Shown: piece after piece, positions 34,051 to 34,819 of the stretch | How positions within the stretch are numbered: position 1 is the stretch's first letter | Layout: every line of letters begins with the position of its first letter | From: Bacteroidota bacterium | Lineage (GTDB): Bacteria; Bacteroidota; Ignavibacteria; UBA10030; UBA8401 | DNA: 34,819 bases | NCBI GenBank assembly: GCA_013361065.1 | Contig: JABWAK010000032.1 | Location: 1 to 34,819, forward strand | Reading direction: 5' to 3' | The notes under the pieces: generated by a model | What the model saw: only the letters and a program-made list of their open reading frames with translations | Told to the model about the DNA's origin: nothing | Database searches by the model: none | Translations under genes and position numbers: made by a program

Positions 34051-34819
34051 TCAACTTTCCGGGGTCAACGTGATCTCCCCCACCTCGCCGAAGTTCGCCA
34101 ACACCTTCGACAGGGTCTCGCCGGAGCCGACCGCCAGAATGCGCAGACGCTCGGGATTAAAGTGGGTCTTCGCCGCGCGTTGAATATCCTCTTTCGTCAG
34201 CTTCACGACCTTGTCGCGGATCTGCTGCAGCCAGTCTTTCGGCAAGCCGTCGTACTCCAGGTCCATCAAGCGGCTGACGATGCTGGAGGCGCTCGTGAAG
34301 GAAAAAACGAACGAGTTGACGTAGGCTTCCTTCGCCTCCTCCAACTCGGCATCCGTTACCGGCTCGTTCCGCATGCGCTCCATGTTGGCCACGAACCGGT
34401 TCACCACCTCCTGGGTCGACGACAACTTCGTCTCGGCCCGCATCAGCCACACGCCCTCGTCATACACGCTGGCCCGAAGGCCGCTGCCCACGGAATAGGC
34501 GAGGCCGCGTTTCGTGCGGACGTCGTTGAACAGCCTGCTGCGGAACGAGCTGCCGCCCAAAATGTCGTTGGCGATGGCCACCGCGACATAGTCCGGGTCG
34601 GTTTCTTTGATCGTCAAATGTCCTACGCGCAGATGCGTCTGTGAGGTCTCCTTATTCACGAACCGCACCGCGCCGCTCTTGAACTCCGCTTCCGACACAG
34701 GCGGTAGCTTCAGCTCGGGCACCGCGCCTTTGGCCCAATCACCGAACAACTCCTTGAGCAGAACCAGCATGGCTCCCTTCTCGAAATCGCCGGTCACGCC
34801 GAGGATCATGCCGTTGGGA
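34051..34819 (-). CDS. M16-family peptidase, C-terminal part
   Basis: The frame enters from the right edge and ends at TGA 34051-34053; 256 residues are visible. It is the C-terminal, usually non-catalytic half of an M16 (insulinase/PqqL-like) protein. The start of the visible part, PNGMILGVTGDFEK, marks the end of the first M16 unit. The substrate-binding second unit contains ANDILGGSSFRSRLFNDVR and TKRGLAYSVGSGL with the conserved Arg/Tyr pair. The HxxEH zinc motif would lie outside the window. An internal ATG (34807-34809) is not the start. The style fits Nitrospirota-like M16 proteins exported to the periplasm. Confidence 0.9.
   Translation of the reverse strand, partial: PNGMILGVTGDFEKGAMLVLLKELFGDWAKGAVPELKLPPVSEAEFKSGAVRFVNKETSQTHLRVGHLTIKETDPDYVAVAIANDILGGSSFRSRLFNDVRTKRGLAYSVGSGLRASVYDEGVWLMRAETKLSSTQEVVNRFVANMERMRNEPVTDAELEEAKEAYVNSFVFSFTSASSIVSRLMDLEYDGLPKDWLQQIRDKVVKLTKEDIQRAAKTHFNPERLRILAVGSGETLSKVLANFGEVGEITLTPES

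Overview
The window has two parts that look as if they come from different bacteria. Positions 1 to about 31,030 carry a genome fragment of the FCB type (Ignavibacteriota/Bacteroidota-like). Pointers are a LytS/LytTR pair, an IlvC that closely resembles the Bacteroides and fungal mitochondrial form, a FucP-type sugar permease tail, a SpoVG-family protein and Rho-binding Rof-like protein of the Bacteroidota style. Positions about 31,050 to 34,819 carry genes whose style recalls Nitrospirota: a zinc-ribbon/HEAGH membrane protein, a site-2 protease, an XRE-metallo-hydrolase fusion, a macro-domain protein and an M16 peptidase. These affiliations come from recognising protein styles by eye; no search was run.

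Layout, left part: a partial gene and a LytS-type kinase/LytTR regulator pair (+, 1-1858) converge on a 19-gene unidirectional block on the minus strand (1841-24902). In transcription order the block is ilvB, ilvN, gltB, gltD, two DUF2141 genes, ilvC, cimA, aroF, leuA, leuC, panD, leuD, proC, leuB, lysC, a rof-like gene, thrC, thrB. It holds most of branched-chain amino acid synthesis, with glutamate supply, the aspartate/threonine branch, proline, the first shikimate step and beta-alanine. Its head is preceded by a promoter, a 49-codon leader ORF very rich in Ile/Leu/Val codons, and alternative RNA hairpins, which together look like a branched-chain amino acid attenuator. An intrinsic terminator sits inside the block, between panD and leuD. 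Several spacers hold degenerate tandem 7- or 8-base words.

Divergent from the block is an origin-type cluster on the plus strand: mnmE, mnmG, rsmG and murQ (25299-30341), with three parS-like ParB sites at 25500, 26720 and 28650. mnmE is frameshifted near its start by an exact 13-bp tandem duplication. A SpoVG-family gene and a strong two-way terminator (30797-30836) follow.

Right part: the minus-strand ORF at 30855-31409 begins as one protein (zinc ribbon, HEAGH) and ends as another (C-terminus of a FucP-type permease). The seam lies near 31,020-31,060. The simplest reading is a metagenome assembly chimera joined at a short shared sequence. Upstream of it on the same strand are a site-2 protease gene, an XRE-MBL gene, a macro-domain gene, a palindromic intergenic element and the 3' part of an M16 peptidase gene that runs off the right edge.
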